Origin: Haemaphysalis longicornis
Lineage: Eukaryota > Arthropoda > Arachnida > Ixodida > Ixodidae
DNA: 64,000 nt
NCBI GenBank assembly: GCA_013339765.2
Contig: CM023449.1
Coordinates: forward strand, 102,774,417-102,838,416
Reading direction: 5' to 3'
A program made the position numbers and the translations under genes. Below the pieces are notes generated by a model that searched no databases, was not told where the DNA came from, and worked only from the letters and a program-made list of their open reading frames with translations. Numbering within the stretch: the stretch's first letter is position 1; the number at the start of each line of letters is the position of its first letter. This document shows positions 11,240-23,679 of this stretch, one piece after another.

Positions 11240-14200
11240 GATTAAACCGGAGTGAAAAAAAATGTGCTGTGCAAATTTTAGGAATATTAAACCTGCCGTA
11301 TAGGGCTCGTTTCATTGTTCAGGTTTGCAGCTATTGGTAACAGTGGAAAAGCTGCAGCTTCAGTAACGGTGTGCTTTGAGAAATCGTAGTGATAGCGGCG
11401 AAAAAAGTACGCAGCCGAAGTGCGCACATAAAAAGCCAGCAAGAGCAGTGTCTGCGGCACAAAGGCAATAAAATAGAGATCGTTTTTAAGGTTTTTATTC
11501 TAATAATTAGTTTCGGTATGGTGCTTATTACTCTTGTTACCCGTTTGTTGTTTCACCACCGCCGGAATGAAATGCACACATATTAGATGCAATCCGGGAT
11601 TGCAATTCGAAATTTCGATATATTTGAAAACGCCAAAGAACGTATCCAAAAGTGGTTGCCGCTTACAAAGTCAAGAAGAAAGCGCACTGCGCAAGTTGCT
11701 CTTTTAGAAACGTGTTTCTAAAGGTGCTTGTAGATCCCATAAAATGTCGGGTGAGGTGTTTTGGAAAGCGAAAATGCAGACGCAGTCGCTGTACAACTTT
11801 AGGATTATCCATGTACTCAGCACGTAAAGGAGTTGAGAAACTGGGTAAGTGAACTGCGACAAAAAGTTGTGCCAACGAACAAAGCGAAGTGACAAACAGA
11901 GCGCAGGGAATATCATGATTACTACATAATTTCCGCAACACGATCCTTACTTCATCCAGCCTGGCTTCATATTCGTCTAGCACAAAACTTGCTGACAATT
12001 CTTCCGTACCACATTAAATTTTGGATTATAAATATTATAAGAAAAGAATACGCAGCCCAAGCGGGCATAAAAATGCACAACATGGTGGCGCTCGAAACGA
12101 AGCCGAGCAACACAAAGTGCCCGATTTGGTTGTTTGTGGCTAAATAATTATTTTACTTTGCTTCTTACTCTTCCTGTATGGGCGCGGACGTGCTCTTCCA
12201 AGAAAAACGGCGAAAGCATCGTTGGTTCCACTTTGAGAGTGTAAGGGCTGTTCGCGCGTGAAGAACCATCTGGAAAGGAAAAACAAAGGCGACCGCGAGT
12301 GGTGTCACCGAGAAAAGCAGTTCCACAAGCAGTGCTGGGCTGACCGCTCATATTCCTAAACAAAGTAAGGTGCTTGTTACTCCAAGCAGCTGAGAAACGA
12401 CGTGCTCTAGCAAAAAAAAAAAAACTGCACACGCTATGTGCAGGGCCAGTTTAATATGTGCGGTATCTTCCGCATATGTAAAGCCGGAATTGGCAGCGGC
12501 CAGTTTAATACAATTAGTGCCCTTCAAGTCCGTCAATACCGAGGACAAGCAACGACATCGTGTCTAGTCTTACAATCCCCCCTCGGGTTAATGTAACGCG
12601 AGTTTTTACCGGGTAGTTCCTGTAAAATAACAGTTATAGCTGGTTTCCCTAACCATGCTCCTTCGAAGATGAACTTTCTAAGAGGTGGACAGTTTTTTTG
12701 TAACGTGTATAAATGCACGGCGACATGACCATTTATGACAAGAAATGCAACTCGGCGTAATGCTTTTACCCCAACAGATGGTGGCGAGCCACTCTTCAAT
12801 TCACCTTTCTGGCATTGTTGTGTTATAAGACGGGTCTTTTTTTCCAACAGGGCTTCTCCGCTCGTTCGAAGATTATTATTTTCACAGGATTTTTTCTTAG
12901 TAGAAGTGACCGCGTTCTATACAAATCTAATTTATATTTGCTAGAGAATTTGATGAACGGAGAGCGCCCTAAAGATCTATGATCACATAGCTCGTGCGTG
13001 TAAGGGGGCTTCCAGTGTGTCGAAACGGTTATATCCACATTACGAAGAAGGACTTGTTCAAGCTGAGGCTACGCACGCAACGATAACGAAGGAGCACCAC
13101 AGTATTGTGGGTTTATTTCACACACCACGTATCGGTATATACTTTGTTCGCTAGTAGATGCGTTTACTTATTGTGCAGATATTGTCGGAAGGGTGAGTTC
13201 TTCCTTTGGAGACTTTCGTCATGAAGGTTTCACTATCGATTGGAAGCACGTTAGCAAGTGTTGGAGGCACTTTCAATTTTTATCACTATTCAACATATTC
13301 TTTGGAAATTGATTTCTTGCAAACAAGTGAACCGTTTACGTTTTGCCCGAGCAGGAACCTTAAGATGGCTGTGGCGGGAGCTGGAAAGCACACAACCTTT
13401 TAGCCTGCTATTTCTTCAGCTTTCTTACGTACTTTGACAAATGTTAAAAGAGTGCTCCTTTGTGCATATATCAGTGCCAAATATTCAGTTCAAGCCCGTC
13501 CTCCGGTTTTTGAATGTGCACTGAAGTTATGTCCCTCTTATTTTATTTGAAGAATGATTATCACGTCATCAAGTTTGCAGATACCTGAATTGTGAACATA
13601 ACAATATTCTTGTGGTGCATGGTTAAAGCTATAATTTTATTATGTACCTAATTCATGAAGGATGGGTAGCCAAGCGGGCTGATGAACATTGCTTTGGGAA
13701 GTTAGCACACACCTTTGGTGTAGTGCTACAGACCGTTAAATACTGTAGGTGCACTAAGAAAAAAAACAATTTCTGTTTTTTTTTATAATTCAGCAACTTG
13801 CTCTGTGATTCATTTCATCGTAATGATAAAACAAAGTCTTACCTAACTACTCCGTCCCAAAGCAATGACATGTCTCATCGGATGTGATATAAATCTTTAT
13901 TTAATTGTTTCCATTATTTTTCTAGCGAAGTCGCCCTAAAAGAAAAAATGGAGACAAAATCACATTCACACCACACCAATGCCAACTATTCAGTACAGGT
14001 TAATATGTTATGGTTAGGTTGACGTCCTCTGCCCAGCAGCCGATACCCTACCTGAGGAAGTAGGCGAACATTCGCCAATATTATTTCGTACACATATACC
14101 AACTTAACACTTACTTGGCGTTGACTTCCGTTCACGGGAAGGCAACGTGTGAAGTCGAACATCGACTCCTTTCGATTAGGGTGCTGAAACAAACTCGTGA

Positions 14201-14830
14201 ACCATCTACTATAAGACCAAAACAAGTGATACCCAGAACACTTCAAGAAAGTACTCTGTCACCTATACCATTTATATTGTTTCTGTAAAATTAACGAAGG
14301 TCAAACAACAATGAATAGGGTGTGATGCGCCCGGATCAATAAAACTGGTAATAAACACCTAGGCTTCACAAGTGATTATTGCGTACAATGTAGCGCTTGC
14401 CAAACGGCTGAATTTGAAAAATAACACAATAAACATAACTTTTGCACTAATTAAAAACTCCGTACATTTAAAGAATTATTACTTCATGTCGCAAAACGAA
14501 ACAGTTATAAAGTTTAAAATTATACAACCCAATTTCGAAAAGGAAAAGCAATAGAACGGCATGCCAGAACAATTGTTTCAATATTGAGGGGGAGGGAACC
14601 TTCTTCCTGCGTGAAGGGTTCGCGAGCCTGACCCCGCCTGATGAAGTGCTTTGACGTTTCCGGTTTTTGTCTGACGTTATCGATTTTTAGATTCCCTCCG
14701 TGAAATTTATTGCTGTCGTTATAACACCGCCACTAACGCACGCATTAAACCTTTGTATTGTCAATCGAAGCTTCCCAACTAAGTGAACAACAGCTAAAGT
14801 AACTGTCATACACACAAAAGGCGACCGCAA
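11240..14830. other. 3.6 kb with no recognisable gene
   Basis: AT-rich DNA with only short, motif-free open frames on both strands. The longest (minus, 11663-11998) has no recognisable domain. Two short stretches (about 11400-11460 and 12040-12120) share wording such as ACGCAGCC...GCATAAAAA, hinting at diverged copies of one repeat, but the similarity is too short to define an element. Confidence 0.4.
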
Positions 14831-14832
14831 TG

Positions 14833-16165
14833 CACTATCCTATCGGAGGCATTTCCATATTGCGCGTTCTTTCTAAAGCACTTGAATAACTCATTCACAA
14901 GCGTTTTACAGCCTTTACCGACCACCACAATTTATTAACAGAATCGCAATATGGGTTCCGAAAACGTCGTTCCACCGACATCGCGCTTTTAGACCAAAAT
15001 ATTGCATACTAGAGATTATTGAAGAGAAAAAATTTGTGCTGGAAATATTCATGGACTTATCAAAAGCGTTTTATTTACTCAACCGCTCGCTGCTCTTACA
15101 GAAATTACAATATTACGAATCCGTGGGACAGCGCTTGAAATCATAACAGAATATTTGGCTCACCGTAACCAATATGTATCAATCAATAACCGTGCATCAT
15201 AACTAAACCGGCACTGTCTGGAGTCCATCGGGGAAGCATACTGGCTTTTATCTATTTAACATAGATATTATTGATATAGTGCAAAACGGTAAGGCAGTAA
15301 ACGTTTTTAGCTACGCAGACGACACAAGCTTATTTCTCACTGATAGAGATGGCAAAAAACTGTCGAGTGGGGTAACAAAATTTCATAAAACTAGCTCCAT
15401 GGTCTTCCGCAAATGGCATAATTAAAAATACAGAAAAAACGAAGCGGTAATTTTTAGGGTAAAGGCATGGGAATAACACCAAGTGCACTCCTAATGAACG
15501 GGAGAAGAGTCAAAGTAGTAGACAGGATCAAAACGCTAGGTATAATTTTCTCTGAACATTTGCTTTGGGTGTTCAAGATTAATCATTTAATTGACATTTG
15601 GCATTTTATATCAAACTCAGGGCTTGCTTCATACGAACACCATGAATCTGATATATAATTTACTGTTCTTGTATTACATACGGTATTGCGTCCTCGTAAG
15701 GGGCCCCACAACCTCCTGTAACATTACCAAACTCACGCATCTTCAAAATAAAACAGTTTGCCTAATATGAAGTTCCATTTCCTACACTTCAGATGGTTGT
15801 CTCCATTAAAAATTCAACCTTATTAGTTTAGACAATTTTTCTGATTACCGCCTAAGCAAGGCTTTAAGAAGCGAGGCGAAGCGTATCGAGAGATTCTTAC
15901 TGGTTTTGCGCAACTCTTTCTCAATTTACCTGTGTACTCAACTCGACATATCGAACATTGCGTGGTTGCAGAGCCGACAATTGTAATCAAATATATTCAC
16001 ACTCTATCCCGGAAATTCTAAATCAATCTATTGAACGTAGTGTTGACTTTCATTCTTTAAAGATTCCTGAGCTTTTACGTATGCACCTTAAAAGTGATTT
16101 CTCTTTTTTTCTCTCACCCAAAGAGAACCAGTTCTGGCTATGTTTGCAAGCACTGGCCCGCTAGA
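14833..16165 (+). pseudogene. CR1/L2-like non-LTR reverse transcriptase, heavily decayed
   Basis: RT blocks appear in order on the plus strand over several frames: GGISILRVLSKALE (about 14845), ESQYGFRKRRSTDIALLDQ (about 14940), FMDLSKAF (about 15050, catalytic Asp), a damaged ESIGEAYW equivalent of the PQGS block (about 15220) and SYADDTSLFLTDRDG (about 15310, the intact YADD catalytic pair). A later segment reads TPSALLMNGRRVKVVDRIKTLGIIF (about 15475-15550), the usual post-RT thumb region. A C-terminal stretch to 16165 includes NQIYSHSIPEILNQ. Stops and frameshifts are frequent. No RNase H follows, and the wording of the blocks favours CR1/L2 over I. Neither end is defined. Confidence 0.7.
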
Positions 16166-16169
16166 TATT

Positions 16170-17530
16170 GAGTGAAGTTGTTCTTTTTATCATTTCAGTT
16201 TATTTAACGACATTTCTTGCAACAACAGTTTCTTTATTAACATTTTACTAAATTTTACAGAAAAGGCTGTCTTATTAAAATTCGACTGTATTAATTATGC
16301 GCAGACCCTCTACGATATATACCGTCAGGCGCAATCTACTGCCCCTATACACGTACGGGGTGGGAGCCCGTTAATGTCCACAGGAACTTTTTCTCTCGCC
16401 CCGTCATGTCTTAAAAAACATAAAATAAGCTTCTATTCTATTCTTTTCTATTATCCACGCTTTCAGCCTGTTCTCCCGGAACCAATAGCACAACAAGGGC
16501 CAATAGCACAACATGCGCTGATCGTTATTTGCTGGAGGCCTCTGGTGTGGTTCCTCCCCCAAGCCATTACCTTCCCCGCCCTCCATATTGTATCAGGAGT
16601 GCTCAAACGCAGTTGGTGCAGCATATTTGCCCTGCGTCAACTTTCACCGCCGGTTTCGAGTTTTCCGCGGGGTTTTTGAGCCTTTGGAGGTATCGGGCCC
16701 GTGCACTGCTGCGTCTCCGGGTCCGTACAGTGGCTTATACCGCAATGTGATGAGCCTGGCCGCAATCTCCAGCAGCGTTTCTGGCTTCGTGCGCCAGGGT
16801 TAGTGCAAAGCGTGCTCCTCGGGTAGCATGACTACCGGAACACCAGTGTGCTCTCGTCTGCACCCGTTGGCTGCATTTATATAGGGCTAGGTGGCTTTTC
16901 TAGGCTCGACAATATTGATGGCCTCTTCTGGTCCGTCTGGCGGGCAGCACCTTGCCGCCCAGCCATGTCACTCAACTCGAGTGATGCGGGCAGAAATTCG
17001 TTATGAAGTCCGTATGGATTGATATACAAGGGTTATCCAATTGCTCCCCTTTTGGCGCTACGTGCCCCTGGTCCGCTGGGCCAACTTACCCTTCCATGAA
17101 GGATCCTCATAACTGGGGCGAGTAACCGCTCGAAATCCGTCTTCCCCGGTGGCGCCACACCACTTTGGCGCCTTGCTGCACACAACCATCTATCGTTGGC
17201 ACCACATTCCTGGGGCGAGTTTGCCTTTACGGCTTTCGCCCGGTGGCGCCACAGGGCTTGAACCAGCCGTGGCTGAATCGTGTCCGCGATCCCTCGGTTG
17301 CCGAAGTTATCTTCATTATGGATCAATTTTGGCAAGCCGCTTGAATTTCTGAGGTAGCAAGTTGTCCGAACTCGAGTCAATGAACGGAGTCTGCTGAGAG
17401 AGCTTCGAAAATGCCGTTGTGTGAAGGCGCCCCGGCTGCTTTGTCCTACCGAGTGCAGGGCTGCTCAACACACAGGATGGCTCTAAACAGGTCTCTCAAG
17501 GAGGAGGCGGCTTGTAATCCGCTGCTGCAT
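16170..17530. other. No clearly recognisable gene; possible continuation of gypsy remnant
   Basis: The stretch from about 16530 to 17400 is GC-richer than its surroundings and follows, on the minus strand, a recognisable gypsy gag. It may be the gag C-terminus or downstream pol, but I see no zinc knuckle, protease DTG or RT motif in any frame. Two near-identical pieces, GGGGCGAGT...CGGTGGCGCCAC at about 17114 and 17212, form a local ~98-bp duplication. Confidence 0.35.
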
Positions 17531-17539
17531 GCGTGGAGA

Positions 17540-18180
17540 CTGCTATGGCCAAAGCTCCTTGGCAGTCATCAAAGCCCCGTAGCTGCGGAAGTGGCGGTAT
17601 GAGTTGAATCTTGGATGACACTGGCAGATGGCTCGGGTGGCTTTTTCTACTTCGGGCGATACCGGTGCCGCGCTCTCGTACAAATCCTGTATTGATCGTA
17701 CATGTCCCGAAAGCCTTTCGGTCTCACCTTGAGTACGTGCGCACAGTTCATTCTTGATCCGGTATTTGAATCCGGAATGCAGGAAATCTTGGTTGAAACG
17801 CCTACTATATTCCTGTATGTTTTTCAATAGCGTCTCACAAGTCTCCTCCTAGCAGCTGCTGAGGAGCGCAACGCCACTGACAGGATCCCAGTAATCAGTG
17901 TGTATTGAAAAATTGCAATGGCCTATCGGTAATCGAACAATTTGTAAATATACTCATATACCGCTTTTTTCGGCACAACCCGCGTACGTTGGTATGGGTA
18001 CATTTAGGTGCAGCGAGGCACTTCATTGACATCTTCTATCGTTGGTGTCTGTCGCTCGGGCAAACAATTGCTTCGCGCTTTTAAGTTTTGTTGCCTCGAT
18101 CGCAAGAAGCTGCTTTTCGAACTCGCTCTTCGCTTCGCACCACCACCAATTCAAGAATCGCGCCACCAATTTGCTCCATC
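17540..18180 (-). pseudogene. Ty3/gypsy gag fragment
   Basis: The minus strand encodes the retrotransposon capsid signature. Near 18100-18150 there is KSEFEKQLLAIEATK, an N-terminal coiled segment; near 17960-18000 VPIPTYAG, the 'P.Y.G' entry block; and in 17543-17827 SRRFNQDFLHSGFKYRIKNE, LCARTQGETERLSGHVRSIQ and IRAxCQCHPRF-like text. The last is the conserved 'F..PPDYEYRIRNEL.ARTQG..E.L..YVRA.Q.LY' region of tick gypsy gag. Stops and a frameshift separate the two parts. No LTR is recognisable next to it. Confidence 0.65.
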
Positions 18181-18199
18181 AATTCACCACCACCTTCGT

Positions 18200-19590
18200 A
18201 CCACCAATTCGAGAATAACGGCTCCGTCTGCACAGTACAACCAGAGTACAGTGTTTGGGAACGTTGGTTTGGGAATGAATGCGATTCGGCCGTCAGGGCA
18301 CGTTGAATTAGTAATCACCATATTCTTTCACCTAGCTTTGCTTGTCTGGACATGAGTTAAAATGTTGTTTTAATTTAATATTATGTGAACAAAATAGCTG
18401 CGTACAGCAGTGGTTGGTTCCATCATTGCGAACATGTGCTGAGAAATCCAACGTACCCTCAAAATGTGTGTGCTACGAGGCATACGGCAACTAAGAATCA
18501 GCCACACATTTATGAATGAGCGTAACTAAATTTTCGAATCAGTGTGTGAATAAAATTTGGTCGAGTTGGTGATACGTATTGAACCCCAGAGGAAACAACA
18601 CCATGTCGGATGACATCACGAGAACACACAGCGCTGACACCTGTATTTTATTTTGTCTGGAAAGGCCGAACATAAAATAAATTGAAGGAACAAGGGCATA
18701 AACATATAGAGCCAGAACTAATCTAATCATCCCCAGCGCGCGCGATATTAAGACTGTCTAGCTTCTTCTTGAGGGGCGGAGTACGATGACTGCCTGCGGA
18801 AGCGCCACAATAACGTGAAAATAATGCGAATAGTCATCCTGCCCCCCAATTAGACACATGTCGCTTGAACTTGTACACAATACTCGGGAACTTTTCCCGT
18901 ATTCCATGATTGAACGCTGGGGGTAGCATCGCATCACTGTAGCCTAAATTCCACTCACGACAGAGGTAGGTTATCGAAATAGGGCACATACAGACAATTC
19001 TTAGTCTTGAGGCCTATTTTATCTTTTTTTTGTGTATTTCTTTTTTCTTCATTTCCAATCTTATTTGGCGCTTCAAAAAATCAAGAAAATATACAGCAAT
19101 TAGTGTGTCCTTTTGCTGCTGTTTTGTTGTCTTGTTGTTTGTGCTGTGGTTAAACAGTGTGTGACACTCTTTTGTGTTTTTTACACTAACCACAAACAAG
19201 GCACTCGTCATGCGGTCACGACAGCCTGCTACATAGGACTGTGGTAGTAACTGTGTTTATTTGATAAAGACCTCCCAGGTCACCCACTCATGCATAAAAT
19301 AGTATTGTGGTAAAACTCAAGACTACGTACTCGCTCGCTCAGTGTGCAGGCCTACTTTACCATAATCAACGACAGCCTTCGTAGGTACACTTCGGAGCGA
19401 ATCTATCTATCAATGACCTCCAAACGCTCTTGTCCAGCTCTGCTCGATTGTATTATTTGTCCTCCTATTTCCCCCTCTTTTCATTTCGTCGAGTATTGGC
19501 ATTCCAGCTTCCTCATAAGTCTATCAGTATGTACTCTGATATATACGGCCCGCCCAAGTTCGTTTTTTTCATATTTCAACAATGATATTG
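18200..19590. other. No recognisable gene
   Basis: AT-rich DNA with only short, motif-free frames. A 13-bp tandem motif (ACGTGCAAC plus four variable bases, three times) lies at 19593-19631, at the right edge. Confidence 0.4.
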
Positions 19591-19599
19591 TTACGTGCA

Positions 19600-19832
19600 A
19601 CCGGTACGTGCAACACGCACGTGCAACGTGTAAGGGTAACGGAGTGGATCCCTAGAAAAGGCAAGCTTTGCGGGGCTGGCAGAAAGCTACGTGGGCTGAT
19701 GAGTTTGCGTGGAAAAATTTGTCGGAATTCGCACATGACCGGGATAATTTGATATATATGGGAGAGGCATTATATTTTAGTTTGCGTAGAGGCTGATAAT
19801 GGTGATGATGATGTTTATGATGATTGATATAC
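19600..19832 (+). mobile_element. 5'-truncated RTE-clade LINE 3' end with GAT-repeat tail
   Basis: The text GGTAACGGAGTGGATCCCTAG...GGGCTGGCAGAAAGCTACGTGGGCTGATGAG...GGGAGAGGC is the recurring 3' end of tick RTE-type LINEs, coding for the last ~60 residues of the RT protein. It is followed by the typical simple-repeat tail GATGATGATG...GATGAT at about 19800-19830. Only the last ~230 bp are present, as is usual for 5'-truncated LINE copies. Confidence 0.7.
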
Positions 19833-19839
19833 GGTGCCA

Positions 19840-20700
19840 CAGTAGATGAAGTATGCTTGAACAAGATGCCATATATATAAAAGATAAGACCATGTATCTA
19901 CCAGCGGTGATGAAGAAGCCCGGGCTTGCTCCACACCGCACACAAGATTTTCGGTCGTCGTCATCTTCATGGTTGGCCTTGTAGGCTTGTGAATAGTGCG
20001 CTAGGCACGAGTGAATATTGTGTATGCAAGTTCGTGCCCTGACGCGTAAAGCTGGCTACTCCTCCACCAGTGTAACTCACATCATTGTTTGGTACACGGC
20101 CTGTGGGGACGACCAAAGTTTGCTTTTGAGTTGTTCGGTAAAGCGACATTTTTTTCGCTTTGTTTTAAAGACCGTGGGCGTGCATTTGTTGTATTTTGTT
20201 CCATTCGGTGAGAGTTTGCATACTTTTTATGCTTGTGAGCGCTTCGCAAGTGTATCCGAGCTCATACATTCTCGGTGCCGGATTTCTCCCTCACAATTAG
20301 GTTGAAACTCGGAACCTCTCAAAGGGAGCCATTTTCTTCAACATGTACATTCGTTGTATTGCATTTGCCAAAGAGCGCGGTTTCGTCGTGCCTATTTATC
20401 GATACTTTATGTTTGTTTTACTTATTTGCACCACTGCCGAGCTTTATGATTTTAGTTCCTAAACAGCTTTTGCAGCTGTTCTGCTGTCACTTACAAGAGC
20501 TTTGTCACTTGCAAACCACAGATTCCTGAAGTAATCTTTGTTGTCCGTAATTCTGTGTTTTCACATTCGTACATCCTGGATGCTCCCATTAGACATGCTG
20601 TGAACATGTTTGGCGAGATGGTTATGTCCTCGTTGTACTCGTTTTCGGAGAAGAAAAAGGGCCGCTTTGGCTTCGAAGGATCATCCCGCAGCCTGCATCG
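19840..20700. other. No recognisable gene
   Basis: Short open frames only, with no motif recognised. The stretch ends at the first (TA)n tract. Confidence 0.4.
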
Positions 20701-20704
20701 CTAC

Positions 20705-20705
20705 G

Positions 20706-20776
<71 letters not shown>

Positions 20777-20790
20777 ATATATATATATAA
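20705..20790. repeat. (TA)n microsatellite
   Basis: Almost pure TA dinucleotides with a few ATT interruptions, left of the putative solo LTR. Confidence 0.95.
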
Positions 20791-21096
20791 TGTAATGCGG
20801 GTTTATTGCCTTGAAAGCGGAGAGTAGGAGGGGCACTCAAAAGTGGCAAGCGGATAAGTGTTCCAGCCGGCAGTATATCTCGAGCACTTCACGAGCTTCA
20901 CGCCGATGGCGATGCCGCTGCGATGGCTCACCGTGCTGCCTCGTCGTCATCTGCACAATTCAAGTGGTCAATCTCCTTGAGTGGCGTACGCCAATCACAA
21001 TGACATTGCTGACGGTTGTTGTGGCCGCGTAGCTTATCAGTTGCTCGGTAGTGCTCGCATGGTGGCTGCGCGCCACTTGCTCGTCTTTCGCACTAC
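20791..21096 (-). mobile_element. Putative solo LTR inside a (TA)n tract
   Basis: A 306-bp non-TA block with (TA)n on both sides begins TGTAATGCGGGTTTATTGCC and ends CGCACTACTTTA. Read on the minus strand it holds AATAAA followed closely by CCCGCATTACA, as expected for an R/U5 end of an LTR, and it sits in the same microsatellite as the complete gypsy element next to it. No second copy or internal region is present, so the call rests on ends, poly(A) signal and context. Confidence 0.45.
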
Positions 21097-21098
21097 TT

Positions 21099-21178
<80 letters not shown>

Positions 21179-21181
21179 TAT
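21097..21181. repeat. (TA)n microsatellite, left target flank of gypsy element
   Basis: TA dinucleotides run up to the TG of the 5' LTR at 21182. The equivalent tract resumes right after the 3' LTR, so the element split one microsatellite. Confidence 0.95.
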
Positions 21182-21469
21182 TGTACTGGAGATAGTAGGC
21201 TTCGCCACGACGACATACCTGGCGGTTCGTGTGCGCCAATCTCCCCTGTACAACCGAAGGAGTATGTACCGGAGGAAGGACTACTATGGGCCGCATGTTG
21301 ATGGCAGGTGCAAGGATGCTGCGCGAGAGAAGAACAGGCACGGTCAGCATCGCGTGGCTCGCTCTAAGAGAAACACACCGAGACATCGGTCTGCGCTGCC
21401 TTGCCCCGTCTCTGGTCTCTGCCCTCTTTCCAACCGTCTTGCCGGTCCCCAGCTATAATCCCCCTTACA
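21182..21469 (+). repeat. 5' LTR of gypsy element
   Basis: 288 bp, TGTACTGG...CCCTTACA, with TG/CA ends. It matches the 3' LTR throughout. The sequence right after it contains TGGTGAAGGTGC at 21473, a candidate primer-binding site complementary to a tRNA 3' end; I cannot name the tRNA. Confidence 0.9.
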
Positions 21470-21558
21470 GTGTGGTGAAGGTGCAGTTCCCCTTTGCCTT
21501 TCCAGCCACGAACTACGGAGCAAGCGCATAATTCAACCAGTATTACAAGAAATCCATC

Positions 21559-23635
21559 GTGAAATGGCTCCTCCGCAGCATGACCCATCATGTGCTCCGG
21601 ATCATGTGCTCCGGCGCCGACGATCATGACGCAGAAGACTGGATGTCATCCTTCGAAAGAGTGAGTGCCTACAACCACTGGGATGACCCGACGAAGCGTG
21701 CTAACGTCGGCTTTAGCCTTACTCAAATAGCCGAACGGTGGTTCCTCAACAACGATGCCGACATGACAACCTGGTTTGCCTTCAAAACGAGATTCTTAGA
21801 AGTGTTCGGTTGCCCCGCCGTCCGCAAGCTTAAAGGGACCCGCAACACTTGCCATCGACTACTAGTACTGTATTTTGGGATAAAGTCTATTGTCCCAGAA
21901 ATATCTTCCCGCAAGAATTATGAAAATCCGTTCACAATTAACGAAACTACGCGCGATGAGAAATCGCGCATAATCGTTCCCTCTCAACTCGAGCGCGGAC
22001 AAGGCGATGAAAGCTGCGGGCTCTCTCCCGGAGAGGGGGGCGGCTCGCGGCGTTCTCTTCGGCGACCTTCGAAATATCACATGCCGGGTAGTTTTCTCCT
22101 TTCTCCGCAACGCGGAGGGGCCTATTTCCGGTCTGGTGCCACAAAAAAAGCAGGCATGGGTGCCTGCTCGCAATTACGCGCTCGGGCTGGTAGGGCGTTT
22201 TTGAAGCAATAAACGTTTGTAGTCGAGTGGTCCCGTTGAAAGGGAAGTATTGAGCTCATCACTCAAACTCCGCGCGCACTCAAAACACAAAATAAACGGC
22301 AAAACTGTGCCTACAGGTTCAGGCATAGAAGACGTTCGTACACAGCGATGACGACGATGGAAATGGGAGAATCTAGCCGCGAAGTTGACCAGTGACAGCC
22401 GATCGGGCAGCCATGGCCTATGTGACGTCCCTTAGGCCATGCATAATGAGGACAACTGAAGAGAGAGTGGTTTGTTTTTCCGCGTCTTTCACATCGATTT
22501 GCGCGCTCACCGCTTCACGTGCACGTGTAATATTTGGCTCAGGTATTCCTGGCAGTGTAATCTAAACGTCGCGCAGGTTTACTTGTACTGCTCAAAGAGT
22601 GTTGCAGGGTCCCTTTAAGGCTGAACAGAGCTTACGTGGGCGCGTGCAGCTTGCCGACGAAACTTACACGAGCTATATTGAGGACGTTGTCGACCTCTGT
22701 AGGCGCGTAAATTTTGCTATGCCCGAGTCCGAAAAGATCAAGCACGTCTTGAAAGGCATCGAAGACGGCGCGTTCCAGATGTTGCTCAGCAATGACCCCC
22801 AGTCGGTTGGAGACATCATCAAATGGTGTCTTAGCTACGACGAGCTCAGGAAGCAGCGCGTTTCTACCCGCCAGTGCTTCCCGAATGACGAACCGCATCG
22901 GGCCTCACTTTCAGCACTTGCAGTCTCATCTGATCTTGCGCCTCTTCTTCCACACATTGAACAATTCGTGCGCGAGGAGGTTGCGCGTCAACTTAACCTT
23001 CAGCCATTGGCATCCACGCCCTCATGCCCCGTTACCACGACAGTACGCCGCGTAATTCAAGACCGAGTCGCCGAAGCGCTGCCGTTAGACCACCAGCCTA
23101 CATCCTCGAGTGCGCACCTGGTCCCGGCCGTTACTGCTCACCTCGACTCGCCCATGGCTGCGCCCGCAGCCGCACCTGTGGCGGCGCCTCTCTTCTCGCC
23201 TATGGCAGCACCTATTCCTTCCACCATGGCGGCACCTTTCGCTTCACCTGTGGCAGGGCCTTACACGTATGCTGCGATTTGTGCGCAGCCACCGCCCGCA
23301 ACATATCAGCCGGTGCAGTACGCCACAAGTCAGCGGGTGCTCCCATATCCTCGTGCGGCTGCTCAAGCCCCCAACCCATGGCGCACGCCCGATAATCGCC
23401 CCATAGGTTTCGCGTGTAACGTTCTCGGACATGTCGCACGGTTCTGCCGACGCCGACCGCTTCAGACGAGTGACGTTCCTCGAGCGCCCGCCTTTGGCTC
23501 TCTGCCCCACTCAGCGTCCGTTCCTTCTCAACGCCTACTTCGTATTCACGCGACGGGTTTCCCTTTTCTGGACGCCGTGTTCCTTCCACACGCCGCCGTT
23601 CAATTTCCCCGATGCGCCCCCGTGTGAACCCTGAA
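21559..23635 (+). pseudogene. Gypsy gag, split by a MITE
   Basis: Gag is the capsid/nucleocapsid protein that packages element RNA. Recognisable blocks are DAEDWMSSFERVSAYN (about 21630), RWFLNNDADMTTWFAFKTRF (about 21735) and, after the insert, YTSYIEDVVDLCRR (about 22668) and KIKHVLKGIEDGAFQML (about 22734). The MITE at 21834-22614 interrupts it, and reading across with one TTAA keeps the frame. The start is unclear because an exact 14-bp tandem duplication (21587-21614) lies between a likely ATG at 21564 and the conserved part. The nucleocapsid knuckle near 23408 reads GFACNVLGHVARFC, so the first zinc Cys is Gly. Before it lies an unusual Ala/Pro-rich segment with repeated MAAP (about 23150-23260). 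Confidence 0.8.
21834..22614. mobile_element. 781-bp TTAA-flanked MITE nested in gypsy gag
   Basis: The termini are inverted copies: AGGGACCCGCAACACT at 21834 and, from the right end inward, AGGGACCCTGCAACACT (one-base indel). TTAA flanks it at 21830-21833 and 22615-22618, and taking out the insert plus one TTAA restores the gag frame exactly. It carries no transposase. An 8-bp hairpin (ATGGCCTA...TAGGCCAT, about 22411-22442) lies inside. It shares the AGGGAC start and TTAA target with the MITE at 9614 but otherwise has different TIRs, so the two are different families of one superfamily. Confidence 0.85.
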
Positions 23636-23679
23636 GCCGAGGGAAAGTAGCAGCCGCAGTTCCTGAGGCACGAGCTGCG

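Noticed and set aside
11663..11998. 111-codon minus-strand frame as a gene
   Set aside because: No motif, no splice or promoter context, and overlapping frames of similar length.
21097..21181. Defined target-site duplication for the gypsy element
   Set aside because: ATAT occurs on both sides, but within (TA)n it cannot be distinguished from the repeat.
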